Origin: an uncultured Clostridia bacterium
GTDB taxonomy: Bacteria > Bacillota > Clostridia > Christensenellales > Borkfalkiaceae
Assembly (NCBI GenBank): GCA_959605945.1
Contig: CAUHGY010000010.1
Span: 1-34,858 of the forward strand
Direction: 5' to 3'
Length of the DNA: 34,858 nt
The notes beneath the pieces are model-generated. The model saw only the letters and a program-made list of their open reading frames with translations, was not told where the DNA came from and searched no databases. The position numbers and the translations under genes were made by a program. Below, piece by piece: positions 8,991 through 17,602 of the stretch (its first letter is position 1; each line of letters starts with the position of its first letter).

Positions 8991-10562
8991 ATGAAATCGG
9001 TTTTGAAAAAAATTGCTGTTTTTGTGCTTATCGGCACGCTTGCCGTTTCCGGCGTCGCATGCGGCGGGACAGGCGACGCGGGCGAAAACGTGGTCCAGCT
9101 GAATTATTGGAACAGCGGCTACGGAGACGAATGGCTTAATACGCTGATAGAGGAATTCAACGAGACGAACGGCACTTATACTGTTCAGCTTGAAAGTTCT
9201 ACCAATCAGAGCACTGTCACAAGCACGCTTTCCGCAGGTGAAAGAAATCCTTATGATCTTTATATAACGGCATTGCCTTCATGGTCGGGTACCGAACCGG
9301 ATATGGTGGATCTCAGCGATGTGCTTGACTATACTTACGGTGATGAAAGTCAGCCGATCAGGCAGAAAATGAATGAGTATTTTTTGCAGATGCGCACGCA
9401 TAACGGCGAAGTGAGGAGTTTAAGTCTGGGCGAAGGCGCCGTGGGACTGTTCTATAACTACGATCTTTTTGAAGAATACAATCTTTGGGATATGTTCCCT
9501 TATACAACGGATCAACTCGAAGATCTCGCCTGGCATATTCAGGGCAGAACGGACATGACGACCGACCGCGGCGAAAAAATAACCGCTTTTGCGCACTTCA
9601 AAGACGACAACAACGGATATTGGAAATACGTTTACGAACCCTGGGCAGTTCAGCTGATGGGCGTAAAAGAGTATACCGAAAACTTTATTATGCTCAAGAA
9701 CTCCGATGGTACGGATCAGTATAACGTTTATTACGGCTATACTCCTTCGGGGGAAGAAAATAAAGAAAACGACGCAAGATACAAAGTGCTTCAGGCCATG
9801 GAAGCGATGATAACCAATTCGACGGTGCATCCGCGTTCCAATGAGGACAATTTTACCACTATGCAGACCGCTTTTATCAACGGGCAGTCTGTGATGATGG
9901 CAAACGGTTCCTGGCTCAAAAACGAGATGAGCATTTCGAACGACGTGGACATACGTCTCATGAAAACCCCGGTTATAAGCGACATTGTGGAAACGCTTGA
10001 CGACAATACAATGAGCGACGACGTTCTTGCCGAGATAGTCAAGGCCATAGACGAAAACAAACCTTTTGAACAAGTCAAAGAACAGATAGGAAGGGAAACC
10101 TTTACTTCGGACGATTATGCCCGCATAAAAGAGGCGCGCGGCATAATGTACGGTTCTGACGCCAACGGAGGCGTACATGTGTTCATACCCAGATATTCCA
10201 CCGCCATAGACGGCGCGAAGGAATTCCTTAAATATATGTATTCCGATGCAGGCGCAAAAGTATGGATGGAAACTCAACACGGTCCTTTTGCAGTTTCTTT
10301 GGACGATCCGTCTCTTGTAGATACATCCGGTTGGGACGATTGGGATAAATCTATATCCGATGTTCTTGCAGACGCTACGTTCACTATGCAGGGAACGCTG
10401 AATCAGAGCAAAGTGTTTTCGGAAAACGGCAGAGACATGTATGCAAACACCAATATTATAACAAGGTTGACCGTGAATAATCCCGATGACAGGATGGATG
10501 CAGACAAACTGTGGAAGGCAATGAGAAAGATCATAGACGACAACTGGGAGCTTTGGATATAA
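8991..10562 (+). CDS. Extracellular sugar-binding lipoprotein of the ABC importer
   Basis: A 523-residue protein with a lipoprotein signal peptide: basic start, hydrophobic core, lipobox ending GVAC at about residue 24, then a Gly/Asp-rich linker. The mature part starts VQLNYWNSGYGDEWLNTLIE, the classical opening of family 1 solute-binding proteins (SBP_bac_1), and includes ARDIR-free lobe segments such as QTAFINGQSVMMANGSW, the usual late-lobe motif. It captures the oligosaccharide at the outer membrane face and hands it to the two permeases just upstream. The start has AAGGAGA at 8976-8982, eight bases before the ATG. At 523 residues it is longer than typical monosaccharide binders, consistent with an oligosaccharide ligand (inference). 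Confidence 0.92.
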   Translation: MKSVLKKIAVFVLIGTLAVSGVACGGTGDAGENVVQLNYWNSGYGDEWLNTLIEEFNETNGTYTVQLESSTNQSTVTSTLSAGERNPYDLYITALPSWSGTEPDMVDLSDVLDYTYGDESQPIRQKMNEYFLQMRTHNGEVRSLSLGEGAVGLFYNYDLFEEYNLWDMFPYTTDQLEDLAWHIQGRTDMTTDRGEKITAFAHFKDDNNGYWKYVYEPWAVQLMGVKEYTENFIMLKNSDGTDQYNVYYGYTPSGEENKENDARYKVLQAMEAMITNSTVHPRSNEDNFTTMQTAFINGQSVMMANGSWLKNEMSISNDVDIRLMKTPVISDIVETLDDNTMSDDVLAEIVKAIDENKPFEQVKEQIGRETFTSDDYARIKEARGIMYGSDANGGVHVFIPRYSTAIDGAKEFLKYMYSDAGAKVWMETQHGPFAVSLDDPSLVDTSGWDDWDKSISDVLADATFTMQGTLNQSKVFSENGRDMYANTNIITRLTVNNPDDRMDADKLWKAMRKIIDDNWELWI

Positions 10563-10594
10563 ACTTATATATTCGGCATGAAATTTTTCGGTAA

Positions 10595-10639
10595 ATTATC
10601 GGATGCGGTGAGCTTTGCACCTATATATGCGCCGATAAT
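10595..10639 (+). other. Stem-loop after the binding-protein gene
   Basis: ATTATCGG (10595-10602) pairs perfectly with CCGATAAT (10632-10639), and inside it GGTG (10607-10610) pairs with CACC (10618-10621). There is no T run, so it is unlikely to be a full terminator. In sugar operons such structures often stabilise the binding-protein message or reduce read-through; that role is inferred. Confidence 0.5.
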
Positions 10640-10699
10640 CTGCTTTCAGTAATTTATGAACGGATAAAATTCAATGTTGTTATCAAAGGAGAGAAAATA

Positions 10700-12340
10700 A
10701 TGAAGAAAATTTTAAGGTCTCTTTGCGCGGTTGCGGTTTCGCTGGCGTTGCTTTTCAGTTTTCCCGCATTCACCGCGAGAGCGGGACTGACGTCGAGCAT
10801 ACTTGTCGAATCCGCCGCGTTTAACGGCGCTTTGAGCAGCGGCACTTTTGTGTTTGACGACGACCATGATATAGCCGTAAACGAGCAGAACGCCATCATA
10901 TTCGGTTCGGGCGACGGCGAAGGCACCGAAGCTCAGCTTACGGCAAGAGCAAGGCTCAATATATATGCAGGCGGCGCGATAGAAGATTTTGCAGAGACCG
11001 AGCTTGACATTACCGTTTCGTCCATTCCCGCCGGGGGCGAGTTTATTATAGCTTACGGCCTTTCGGGTCCGCGTGAAACGTTCGGTTCCGAAGGCGCGGT
11101 GGAATTTAAAATTATCAATGAGAACGGCTATAAACTCTGCGTCGAAAAGGTGACAGGCGGCGAAGGCGAATTAATTGCCGCCAAGGCGCTTGACGGTGAC
11201 GATTTTCAGTTTTATTTTGACTTGAATAACGACGAGACCATTACCGTTACCGATAACGGAGAGATTGTTTTCGACGCGCTGGATGTCGGGTGCGTTCCGG
11301 AAGGGTATTTTTCAATAGGATACACCGGTGCGAAGTGTACGGTCACGGTCAATAATATGCTTATCAGAACGTATTCTTACGAAAGACCCGAGAACGTTGA
11401 AATAACGGGGGATCTTTTGGAAGATTTCGATACCGGAGAATTCAATATCAATTTATGGGAAAGCCGTTCCAACACGGGCGCCGCCACACCCAGTTACGTG
11501 AGAGTGGAAAACGGCGTGCTGCGCTTTAACAATACCGAAAAAGCGCATTTTACCACAAAATACAAATATTCGAATTTCGAACTTAATTTTGATCTTCTTG
11601 ACGTCAACTGCATAGCATACGACGAAAACCACAACCCGATAGAATACTCTTCGGATGCTTTGGAAATTATTTTCGGAGTAGCCGATTATAGCGAAGACGT
11701 TTCGACTTCGATGTTTGCCGACAACTACGGGGTGCGGTTCGGCGGATGGATACACGGGCAGACAGATTCGACTCAGATAAGCGATCAGCTTGTTCTGAGC
11801 GGTCCGCAGGTAGAAGGCAGCCAGGGATTTCTTCTCTCTGCAATGCCCGAGACGTGCAATCCCTTTAATGCAGAGACAACGGCAGGCCGTTCGGCAAATA
11901 TAAAAATAATCATTCAGGATATGAATTTCAGGCTTTATATGAAATACGACGACGAAGAATGGGAATACGATGCGGATAACGAGATCATAAGCGAACCTGT
12001 GCTCGAATACCCGTTGCGTTTTACTCCGAACGGTTATATACGTTTCTGCGCATACGGGTCGGAAAAACTGTTTCCCAACTTTTCAATCGATAATATTGAA
12101 ATTATCAATCTCGATGAAAACAAACAGGTTATAGACAACATAGGTTTTGACGGCAACAACTATGACATAGGCGACGATTACGATTATACGGATACCGATG
12201 ACGACTCTGACCTTATCGGCAACCGCATTGAGGCCGGCGGCGGATGCAGCGGCAGCATAGCTGCGGCGGCATTTGTACCCGCAGTGCTCATTCCGTCGGC
12301 TCTCGCCGTCATAATGATTAAAAAGAGGAGGAACCGTTAA
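10700..12340 (+). CDS. Secreted, membrane-anchored beta-sandwich surface protein
   Basis: A 546-residue protein with signal peptide (CAVAVSLALLFSFPAFTARA) and about two beta-rich modules, roughly residues 30-230 and 240-475. The second has features of concanavalin-like or DUF1080-like carbohydrate-binding folds (DFDTGEFNINLWESR, VRVENGVLRFNN, FSIDNIEIINLDE). An acidic linker rich in Asp and Tyr precedes a C-terminal anchor: AGGGCSGS, a hydrophobic segment, then KKRRNR, the same layout as the end of the protein at 4696. The Shine-Dalgarno is AGGAG at 10687-10691. No catalytic residues are recognisable. Inferred role: glycan capture on the cell surface. The fold assignment is tentative. Confidence 0.7.
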   Translation: MKKILRSLCAVAVSLALLFSFPAFTARAGLTSSILVESAAFNGALSSGTFVFDDDHDIAVNEQNAIIFGSGDGEGTEAQLTARARLNIYAGGAIEDFAETELDITVSSIPAGGEFIIAYGLSGPRETFGSEGAVEFKIINENGYKLCVEKVTGGEGELIAAKALDGDDFQFYFDLNNDETITVTDNGEIVFDALDVGCVPEGYFSIGYTGAKCTVTVNNMLIRTYSYERPENVEITGDLLEDFDTGEFNINLWESRSNTGAATPSYVRVENGVLRFNNTEKAHFTTKYKYSNFELNFDLLDVNCIAYDENHNPIEYSSDALEIIFGVADYSEDVSTSMFADNYGVRFGGWIHGQTDSTQISDQLVLSGPQVEGSQGFLLSAMPETCNPFNAETTAGRSANIKIIIQDMNFRLYMKYDDEEWEYDADNEIISEPVLEYPLRFTPNGYIRFCAYGSEKLFPNFSIDNIEIINLDENKQVIDNIGFDGNNYDIGDDYDYTDTDDDSDLIGNRIEAGGGCSGSIAAAAFVPAVLIPSALAVIMIKKRRNR

Positions 12341-13842
12341 TGAAGAGAAGTGTTTTAAGGAAAACGGCCGTAATAATCGTTGCGTTTGCGATATTATTAT
12401 CTTCCGCGTTTGCGGGATGCGGCAAAATTGCTGAGGACGTTGTGCTTTTCGAAGAAGGAATGCCGTATCAGGTTTCCGAAAAAGGCACGCCCGTTGAATA
12501 CGATTCCGTTTCTTACGATATAATCGGCGGGAGCGACGTTATGCCCGTTGCCGGATATCACGGTCCTTATCAATCGGGCGGCAGCATCAACGGAGTAGAT
12601 CATCCCAATACTTTAACCGAAGAATATATAAAACTTCTGTCCGATGCGGGAATGAACATGATAGTATATATGGCTACCCGTGTGGAACACGCGCCTACCG
12701 CTATCGAAGGAATGCTGAAACTCGGCGAAAAATACGGAATGGGGTTCTTTTTGAATCTCTTATACATCGAAGCTCTTATCGGAGACAGGGCGCCCGCGCC
12801 CATCACCGATCTGAACGAGCAGGAACTTTACGACAAACTGGTGGAGGCAAGTTACGGGTTCAAATATAAGTCCATGCTCGGGTTCCATCTCCTGGACGAA
12901 CTTTTTCCGACAAACCAGCTGCTCAATGCGATAAAAGTCAAAAACGCTATTGACAGTTTCGGTCTGCCCATAGACCTTTACAGCAACGCGCACGGTTATT
13001 TTGAAGGCAATTCTTTCAGCTGGTTCGGACTGTCCAATGCCACGTATCAGGAATATATAGAGATGTTCAGGGGACTGAATTTAAATGTATTCAGCAATAC
13101 TTTGTATCCGTACACGGAAGCCAGCGAAGATGATGCGGGCAGCGATCAGGCAATAGAGAACATAATAGTTATGCTGACGCATGCGAGACGTACGGCTATG
13201 GAGAACGGGCAGGCTTTCTGGCGCATGATGCAGGCAGGCGCGCATTTCGATTTGGGTTATGCCGAATCCAAACCTTATACTCCGGACGAAGGTGAATTTT
13301 TGTTCGATGCCAATCTTTCACTTATATACGGAGCGAAGGGAATACAGATTTATCCCTGCATTGCCGTTCCCGGGGAACAGACGCTGCCTGACGGAACTTA
13401 CGATTCGCAGAGAAACGCGTTGATAGGGGTAAACGGCAAGAAAACGCAATGGTATTATTATCTCCAAAAATTCACCACGCAGTTACAGGCTATTGACTAT
13501 GTGCTGATGAATTCCGCGAATATCGGCATGGTGGTGCACGGAGATTACGCAAACAGGCTTGCGTCTGTAATAGAGGGCGATCCCTTCCTCTTGGGGGACA
13601 GTTTCCGTCAGCTTACGAAAGTCAGCGGAGACGACGCTTTCATAGGATGTTTCGATTATCAGGGAGGAACTGCGCTCTATGTTACCAATGCTTCGAGAAA
13701 CAACCGCGCGGACGTGGGGCTTTCCTTTGACGGAAACTACTGTTACGAAGTTGTTCAGCGCGGAGTGTCTGCGAGCGTGGTGGGCAGAAATATGAAACTT
13801 GTTCTGCAACCCGGCGAAGGCGTGTTGGTTGTGGTCAAATAA
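12340..13842 (+). CDS. Lipoprotein with probable TIM-barrel glycoside-hydrolase-like domain
   Basis: A 500-residue protein with a lipoprotein signal (VAFAILLSSAFAGCGK, lipid-modified Cys at about residue 27). The mature region alternates strands and helices in a barrel-like order: PVAGYHGPYQSGGS, AGMNMIVYMATR, KYGMGFFLNLLYIE, SMLGFHLLDELFP, LNVFSNTLYPY, FWRMMQAGAHF and LSLIYGAKGIQIYPC, then a small beta domain ending PGEGVLVVVK. The acidic pair in GFHLLDEL sits where retaining barrel glycosidases carry an acid residue, but I cannot assign a GH family. The start overlaps the previous stop by one base (TAATG) behind GAGGAGG, so it is translationally coupled. It probably trims the glycan outside the cell before import. 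Confidence 0.68.
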   Translation: MKRSVLRKTAVIIVAFAILLSSAFAGCGKIAEDVVLFEEGMPYQVSEKGTPVEYDSVSYDIIGGSDVMPVAGYHGPYQSGGSINGVDHPNTLTEEYIKLLSDAGMNMIVYMATRVEHAPTAIEGMLKLGEKYGMGFFLNLLYIEALIGDRAPAPITDLNEQELYDKLVEASYGFKYKSMLGFHLLDELFPTNQLLNAIKVKNAIDSFGLPIDLYSNAHGYFEGNSFSWFGLSNATYQEYIEMFRGLNLNVFSNTLYPYTEASEDDAGSDQAIENIIVMLTHARRTAMENGQAFWRMMQAGAHFDLGYAESKPYTPDEGEFLFDANLSLIYGAKGIQIYPCIAVPGEQTLPDGTYDSQRNALIGVNGKKTQWYYYLQKFTTQLQAIDYVLMNSANIGMVVHGDYANRLASVIEGDPFLLGDSFRQLTKVSGDDAFIGCFDYQGGTALYVTNASRNNRADVGLSFDGNYCYEVVQRGVSASVVGRNMKLVLQPGEGVLVVVK

Positions 13843-13860
13843 TAAAAGGAGGAAGAATGT

Positions 13861-16092
13861 ATGATACGTTCTAAAAGAAAACCGTTACTTTTCATTTTAG
13901 CTGCGGTTATGACGTTTGCGCTGATGTTCGGCGCGTCGACGGGACTTGCACGTCCCGCCGTAGCTCAGGAGTCTGCTCCGGACGGGGTAAAGACTTACAG
14001 GGTTGACATACCCGCATACGAGTTCGGCGACGCGCGTTATTTTGCCAGCCGTTATGACGCGGCGGACGGGGCGACCGAGATAACGCTCGAATACAAGGTC
14101 ATAGAGAGCGACGGCAACCACAACGTGTTCGGGCTCGTTGCCATTGACGAAAGCGGCGTTAAAAGCGATTTTTATTCGGAGATATGGGGCGTCGTGGCCG
14201 CGCTCAACAAATATTACGACGTAAACGTCAGCAAATACGTTGCTACTTATAAACTGGACGGCACCTATGCGTCGCTGGTGTCATACGACTCGCAGAACGC
14301 GGCAACGACTCTTATCGAAACGGGCGTTGATATAGAAGGAAGCCAGATGTACGGCAAAGAGCCGTTAACCGTGTCGAAAGTCGGCATATTGTACGGCTCT
14401 CTCGCCTGGGAAGCCGCTTTCGACGTCAAGTGCTATGACGACACGGGCAAAGATCTGGGCATTACTTCTGTCCGCGGCGACGCTTATATCGACGGAATTT
14501 TAAGTCAGCCCGTAGACCCTTCTCTTCTGACAACGGGCAGCGCCGAAGACTGGCTGTTCACGGGCGGTAACCGTACGGAACCGCCGCTTACGGGCATGGA
14601 CGATCTTTTGTATTTTACCGAGGACAGAGAGCTTATCGAAGACAGGGGCGCGCACGGTTCGGTAGCGGTAATTAAAAACAATGCGGGCACGCACAGTTCG
14701 GTGGGCGTGCAGTTCGGAAGGGCTCTTACCGCGGAAGATATTGCGCTGGGCGGCAAACTCATCGTCCGCGCATGGGTCGACGCCCCTGACGGATGGTCGG
14801 AAAACTGTACGGTTCAGCCTCTGGGCGCAGCGGCAGATTCCGCGTCGTTTCAGGCATTTTTTTCCGAACTGACAAATATTACATATATTCAGGGACAGTT
14901 TAAAGACATAGTCGTAGACAACCAGACCTTGCAGCAACTTGCGGGCGACGACGGGGAACTTGAAGGACTTCAGTTTTTTATCGGCGGCTGGAATACTGTT
15001 TCTTACACATTTTATTTTGACGAAATACGTTATGTGTTCGACGTAACTTACGACAATAATAACGGCGACGATGCTGTCAGTATTGTTGCCGGCTACAACA
15101 CGCTTCTCGATATTCCGGAACCTGTAAAAACAGGTTATACGTTCAACGGTTGGTATACAAATTCCGAATGTACGGAAGAATTCGACGTTGCGAGCACTCC
15201 GGTAACTTCGAATCTGACTCTCTATGCGGGATATGACGTTAATAAGTATACCGTTTCGTTCGAAAGCAACGGCGGCAGTACGGTCGAAGCCATAACGGAT
15301 GTTGCTTACGGTACCGCGGTTTCCGCCCCCGAAGCGCCGACAAAAACGGGATATTCGTTCGATAAATGGTATTCCGATTCCGATTTAACCGTTGCCTATG
15401 ACTTCGATGCGCCCGTAACCGACAATATAACCCTTTATGCCGGGTGGAACGCTCTGCCCGTAAACGTTACTTTTGACGGAGTTCCCGCAAGCGAAGATTA
15501 TTACTACGGAGACAAAGTGATTGCTCCTGAAAATCCCGAACCTGACGCAAGCAAAAACGAATATGCTTTTGACGGTTGGTACGCGGGTGACGTCAAATGG
15601 GATTTCGAAAATACTTTAAGCGGCGATTTAAATCTCGTTTCAAAGTTTAAAACTGTTGATATTTTCACGGGCGGCGTGGATTTGAGACCTACCGAGCCTA
15701 TGGGAATAAGGTGGACTGCCGGTATCGGCGCGGAAGTATATGACGACCTGGTTGCTCTTTACGGCGAAGAAAATGTTAAAGCCGGAATAATCATCACCCC
15801 TTACGATTATATCGAAGATACGGAGTTTACGATGGCTGCCATGGACGCGGCGGGCATTATGTATAAAAACATAGTGAACGACGTCTGGAATGCAGAGCTT
15901 ACCGCCGAAAAAGCCGACGGAAACAACTATTTTTACGGTTCCCTGGTAAATATTCAGCAAGGTAACGTTGACCGCGATTTTGCGGGCAGAGCCTATATTT
16001 CCGTAACGGCAGACGGAGAAACCGTAGTTTATTATGCGGAGTTCTCTGCGGAGAGCGACGTCAGAAGCTATAATGATGTCAGCGCAAGTTAA
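13861..16092 (+). CDS. Secreted InlB-repeat protein, paralogue of the protein at 4696
   Basis: A 743-residue protein with signal peptide (PLLFILAAVMTFALMFGAST). Residues ~35-215 are nearly identical to the protein at 4696, and the next ~180 residues share GRALTAEDIALGGKLIVRAW and YTFYFDEIRYV. About three InlB B-repeats follow (marked by GYTFNGWYTNSE, GYSFDKWYSDSD and EYAFDGWYAGD). The last ~140 residues (from GVDLRPTEPMGIRWTAGI, with ITPYDYI and NVDRDFAGRAYISV) are a domain I recall at the end of other Clostridia surface proteins but cannot name. Unlike its paralogue it has no C-terminal hydrophobic anchor and ends SYNDVSAS, so it may be released or held non-covalently. AGGAGG at 13847-13852 sets the start; a nearby ATG at 13857 runs into a stop after five codons. 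Confidence 0.8.
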   Translation: MIRSKRKPLLFILAAVMTFALMFGASTGLARPAVAQESAPDGVKTYRVDIPAYEFGDARYFASRYDAADGATEITLEYKVIESDGNHNVFGLVAIDESGVKSDFYSEIWGVVAALNKYYDVNVSKYVATYKLDGTYASLVSYDSQNAATTLIETGVDIEGSQMYGKEPLTVSKVGILYGSLAWEAAFDVKCYDDTGKDLGITSVRGDAYIDGILSQPVDPSLLTTGSAEDWLFTGGNRTEPPLTGMDDLLYFTEDRELIEDRGAHGSVAVIKNNAGTHSSVGVQFGRALTAEDIALGGKLIVRAWVDAPDGWSENCTVQPLGAAADSASFQAFFSELTNITYIQGQFKDIVVDNQTLQQLAGDDGELEGLQFFIGGWNTVSYTFYFDEIRYVFDVTYDNNNGDDAVSIVAGYNTLLDIPEPVKTGYTFNGWYTNSECTEEFDVASTPVTSNLTLYAGYDVNKYTVSFESNGGSTVEAITDVAYGTAVSAPEAPTKTGYSFDKWYSDSDLTVAYDFDAPVTDNITLYAGWNALPVNVTFDGVPASEDYYYGDKVIAPENPEPDASKNEYAFDGWYAGDVKWDFENTLSGDLNLVSKFKTVDIFTGGVDLRPTEPMGIRWTAGIGAEVYDDLVALYGEENVKAGIIITPYDYIEDTEFTMAAMDAAGIMYKNIVNDVWNAELTAEKADGNNYFYGSLVNIQQGNVDRDFAGRAYISVTADGETVVYYAEFSAESDVRSYNDVSAS
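13993..14496 (+). repeat. Paralogous DNA tract, copy 2
   Basis: Partner of 4819-5322. It encodes the same ~165-residue segment, including YDAADGATEI, YDVNVSKYVATYKLDGTYAS and GSQMYGKEPLTVSK. Similarity falls off sharply after this segment, where the two genes diverge to moderate protein-level similarity. Confidence 0.85.
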
Positions 16093-16112
16093 AGTAATAC
16101 AGGAGAACTATT

Positions 16113-16244
16113 ATGAAAAAAATATACAGTAACCCTTTAATGGAGATCAATTTAACAAACGGCGACGTATTGCTTGCCAGTTCCGTTCAGGGCGGCGGAA
16201 ACGGAGACGGATATTTCGATGACGATTTTCCGCCCATAATCTGA
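16113..16244 (+). CDS. 43-residue peptide of unknown function
   Basis: A short gene with AGGAGA at 16101-16106, six bases before its ATG, placed 20 bases after the secreted InlB-repeat gene. The peptide opens MKKIYSNPLMEINLTNGDVL, continues LASSVQ, then a Gly-rich turn (GGGNGDG) and an acidic tail (YFDDDF) ending PPII. It has no hydrophobic segment. The K-x-Y-x-N-P-x-M-E-I opening resembles many short unnamed Clostridia peptides; its YxxP element also recalls leader regions of some ribosomal peptide precursors, but no modification enzyme is encoded nearby. Spacing, Shine-Dalgarno and composition make it a believable gene. It could instead be a calcium-binding or secreted-protein accessory peptide. 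Confidence 0.65.
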   Translation: MKKIYSNPLMEINLTNGDVLLASSVQGGGNGDGYFDDDFPPII

Positions 16245-16265
16245 TAAGCTTCGGTAAATTTATTT

Positions 16266-16302
16266 ATAACGGGCGGGACGGAAAACGGTTTTCGCCCGTT
16301 AT
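16266..16302 (+). terminator. Terminator-like hairpin without T run
   Basis: ATAACGGGCG (16266-16275) and CGCCCGTTAT (16293-16302) are perfect complements of ten bases, with a partly self-complementary loop. It follows the 43-residue peptide gene by 21 bases and precedes the next gene by 27. The absence of a T tract suggests attenuation or mRNA processing rather than full termination. Confidence 0.5.
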
Positions 16303-16329
16303 ACCTGTTAAAAGGCAATAGTTCGATAT

Positions 16330-17580
16330 ATGACGGAAAAAGAAATTTCAATTGTAAAAAATTATTTCAAATCGCATGCTTTCGGAATGCTGAAGCAGCC
16401 GTACGGCAAACTTGAATATCCTTTTATAGATCCCGGCGAGCAGTACGGCGGAGATCTTTGGGATTGGGACAGCTGTTTTGCCGCAGCTGCGTTGATCGAT
16501 ATATGCGAGTATTTTAAGAACGACGGCGGATTCGAGTACGAGAATAAAAAAGCCGCGGTGACGGCCGCTGCCAAAGGCTGTGCGCTCAATTTTCTCTCGG
16601 CGCAGCTGGCAGACGGTTTTATACCGATCGTCATCAATAACGCAAGGCTTACCGACGGGCAATGGGCGGATAACCATTTCAAATACAATCTCGACAATCA
16701 GCATAAGCCGTTTTTGTGTCAAAGCATTTTGCAGGCGAGTAAATATTCCGGCGATTACGCCTGGTTCGACAGCGAAAAACTTTTCAAATATCTGGATTAT
16801 TACGAGCGCGAGCAGTTCGACGCGCGCAGCGGATTGTACGTATTCAAAAGCGATATAATGATCGGTATAGACAATAATCCTACCGTATACGGTTTCCCTT
16901 ACGGTTCCACGGGCGACATATATCTTAACGTATTTATGTATCTGGAACTGAAAGCGTTCTGCGAACTGCTGAAAATAAAAGGCGACGGCCGTGAAAAGAT
17001 TTATTCTGACCGTGCGGAAAAGCTCAGGCAGACCATAATAAACGAATGTTATGACCCCCGCGACGGACTGTATTATTCGGTCATAATAAACTTGGGGAAA
17101 AACCATACGGGCGAAATACATTCCGGAATGCCTGTATTTTGGAAGTCGCTGCCGATAAAATTGCGTTTCGCAGCCTGTTTTCTGCCTATGTTTGCGGGAA
17201 TTTCGACATCGGAGCAAAACGCCGAAATGATAGAAAGGCACTATCTTGACCCCGCGTTTTTGTCGCCTTACGGGCTCAGGTCGACGGCATCGGACGAACG
17301 CGTTTACTGTCTGAAAGGAACATCTAACCCGTCTAACAGCCTGGGACCCATCTGGCTTATTTATAATTATTTTGCTTTTTACGGTCTGCTTAATGCCGGC
17401 AGAAGAGACCTTGCGGAAGATCTGCTGGGGCGTATTCTGCCGCTGTTTGCAAAAGATATAGAAACGACCGGCAAAACAGACGAGTGTTACAGCCCTGATA
17501 ACGGTGCGCCGATCATGGGGAAAAGTTTTTTAAGCTGGAACGCGCTTATCATAAAAATGATAGGCGAAATTCAAAAATAA
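16330..17580 (+). CDS. Trehalase/GH63-like (alpha/alpha)6-barrel glycosidase
   Basis: A 416-residue cytosolic protein, about the length of a bare (alpha/alpha)6 catalytic barrel. GGDLWDWDSCFAA near residue 40 matches the substrate-binding loop of the trehalase, GH63 and mannosylglycerate-hydrolase group. GIDNNPTVYGFPYGSTGDIY lies in the middle where the acid catalyst loop is found, and a late segment (GTSNPSNSLGPIWLIYNYF) lines the pocket in relatives. Substrate candidates are alpha-glucosides or alpha-mannosides, not resolvable here. The Shine-Dalgarno is weak (AAAAGG, about 13 bases upstream), and a hairpin lies just before, so this gene may be expressed less than the genes in front. It belongs to the glycan operon by orientation and function. 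Confidence 0.8.
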   Translation: MTEKEISIVKNYFKSHAFGMLKQPYGKLEYPFIDPGEQYGGDLWDWDSCFAAAALIDICEYFKNDGGFEYENKKAAVTAAAKGCALNFLSAQLADGFIPIVINNARLTDGQWADNHFKYNLDNQHKPFLCQSILQASKYSGDYAWFDSEKLFKYLDYYEREQFDARSGLYVFKSDIMIGIDNNPTVYGFPYGSTGDIYLNVFMYLELKAFCELLKIKGDGREKIYSDRAEKLRQTIINECYDPRDGLYYSVIINLGKNHTGEIHSGMPVFWKSLPIKLRFAACFLPMFAGISTSEQNAEMIERHYLDPAFLSPYGLRSTASDERVYCLKGTSNPSNSLGPIWLIYNYFAFYGLLNAGRRDLAEDLLGRILPLFAKDIETTGKTDECYSPDNGAPIMGKSFLSWNALIIKMIGEIQK

Positions 17581-17602
17581 GCGCGTTTACAGCCGTAAGA
17601 GA

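Noticed and set aside
4696..16092. Sortase (LPXTG) anchoring of the surface proteins
   Set aside because: No LPXTG-like motif was found; two proteins carry the Gly-Cys-Ser tail and the third has no anchor.
16113..16244. Lasso-peptide or other RiPP cluster
   Set aside because: The leader has a YxxP-like element, but no RRE protein, protease, cyclase or radical-SAM enzyme lies in the window. The ABC gene at 19101 has no peptidase domain.
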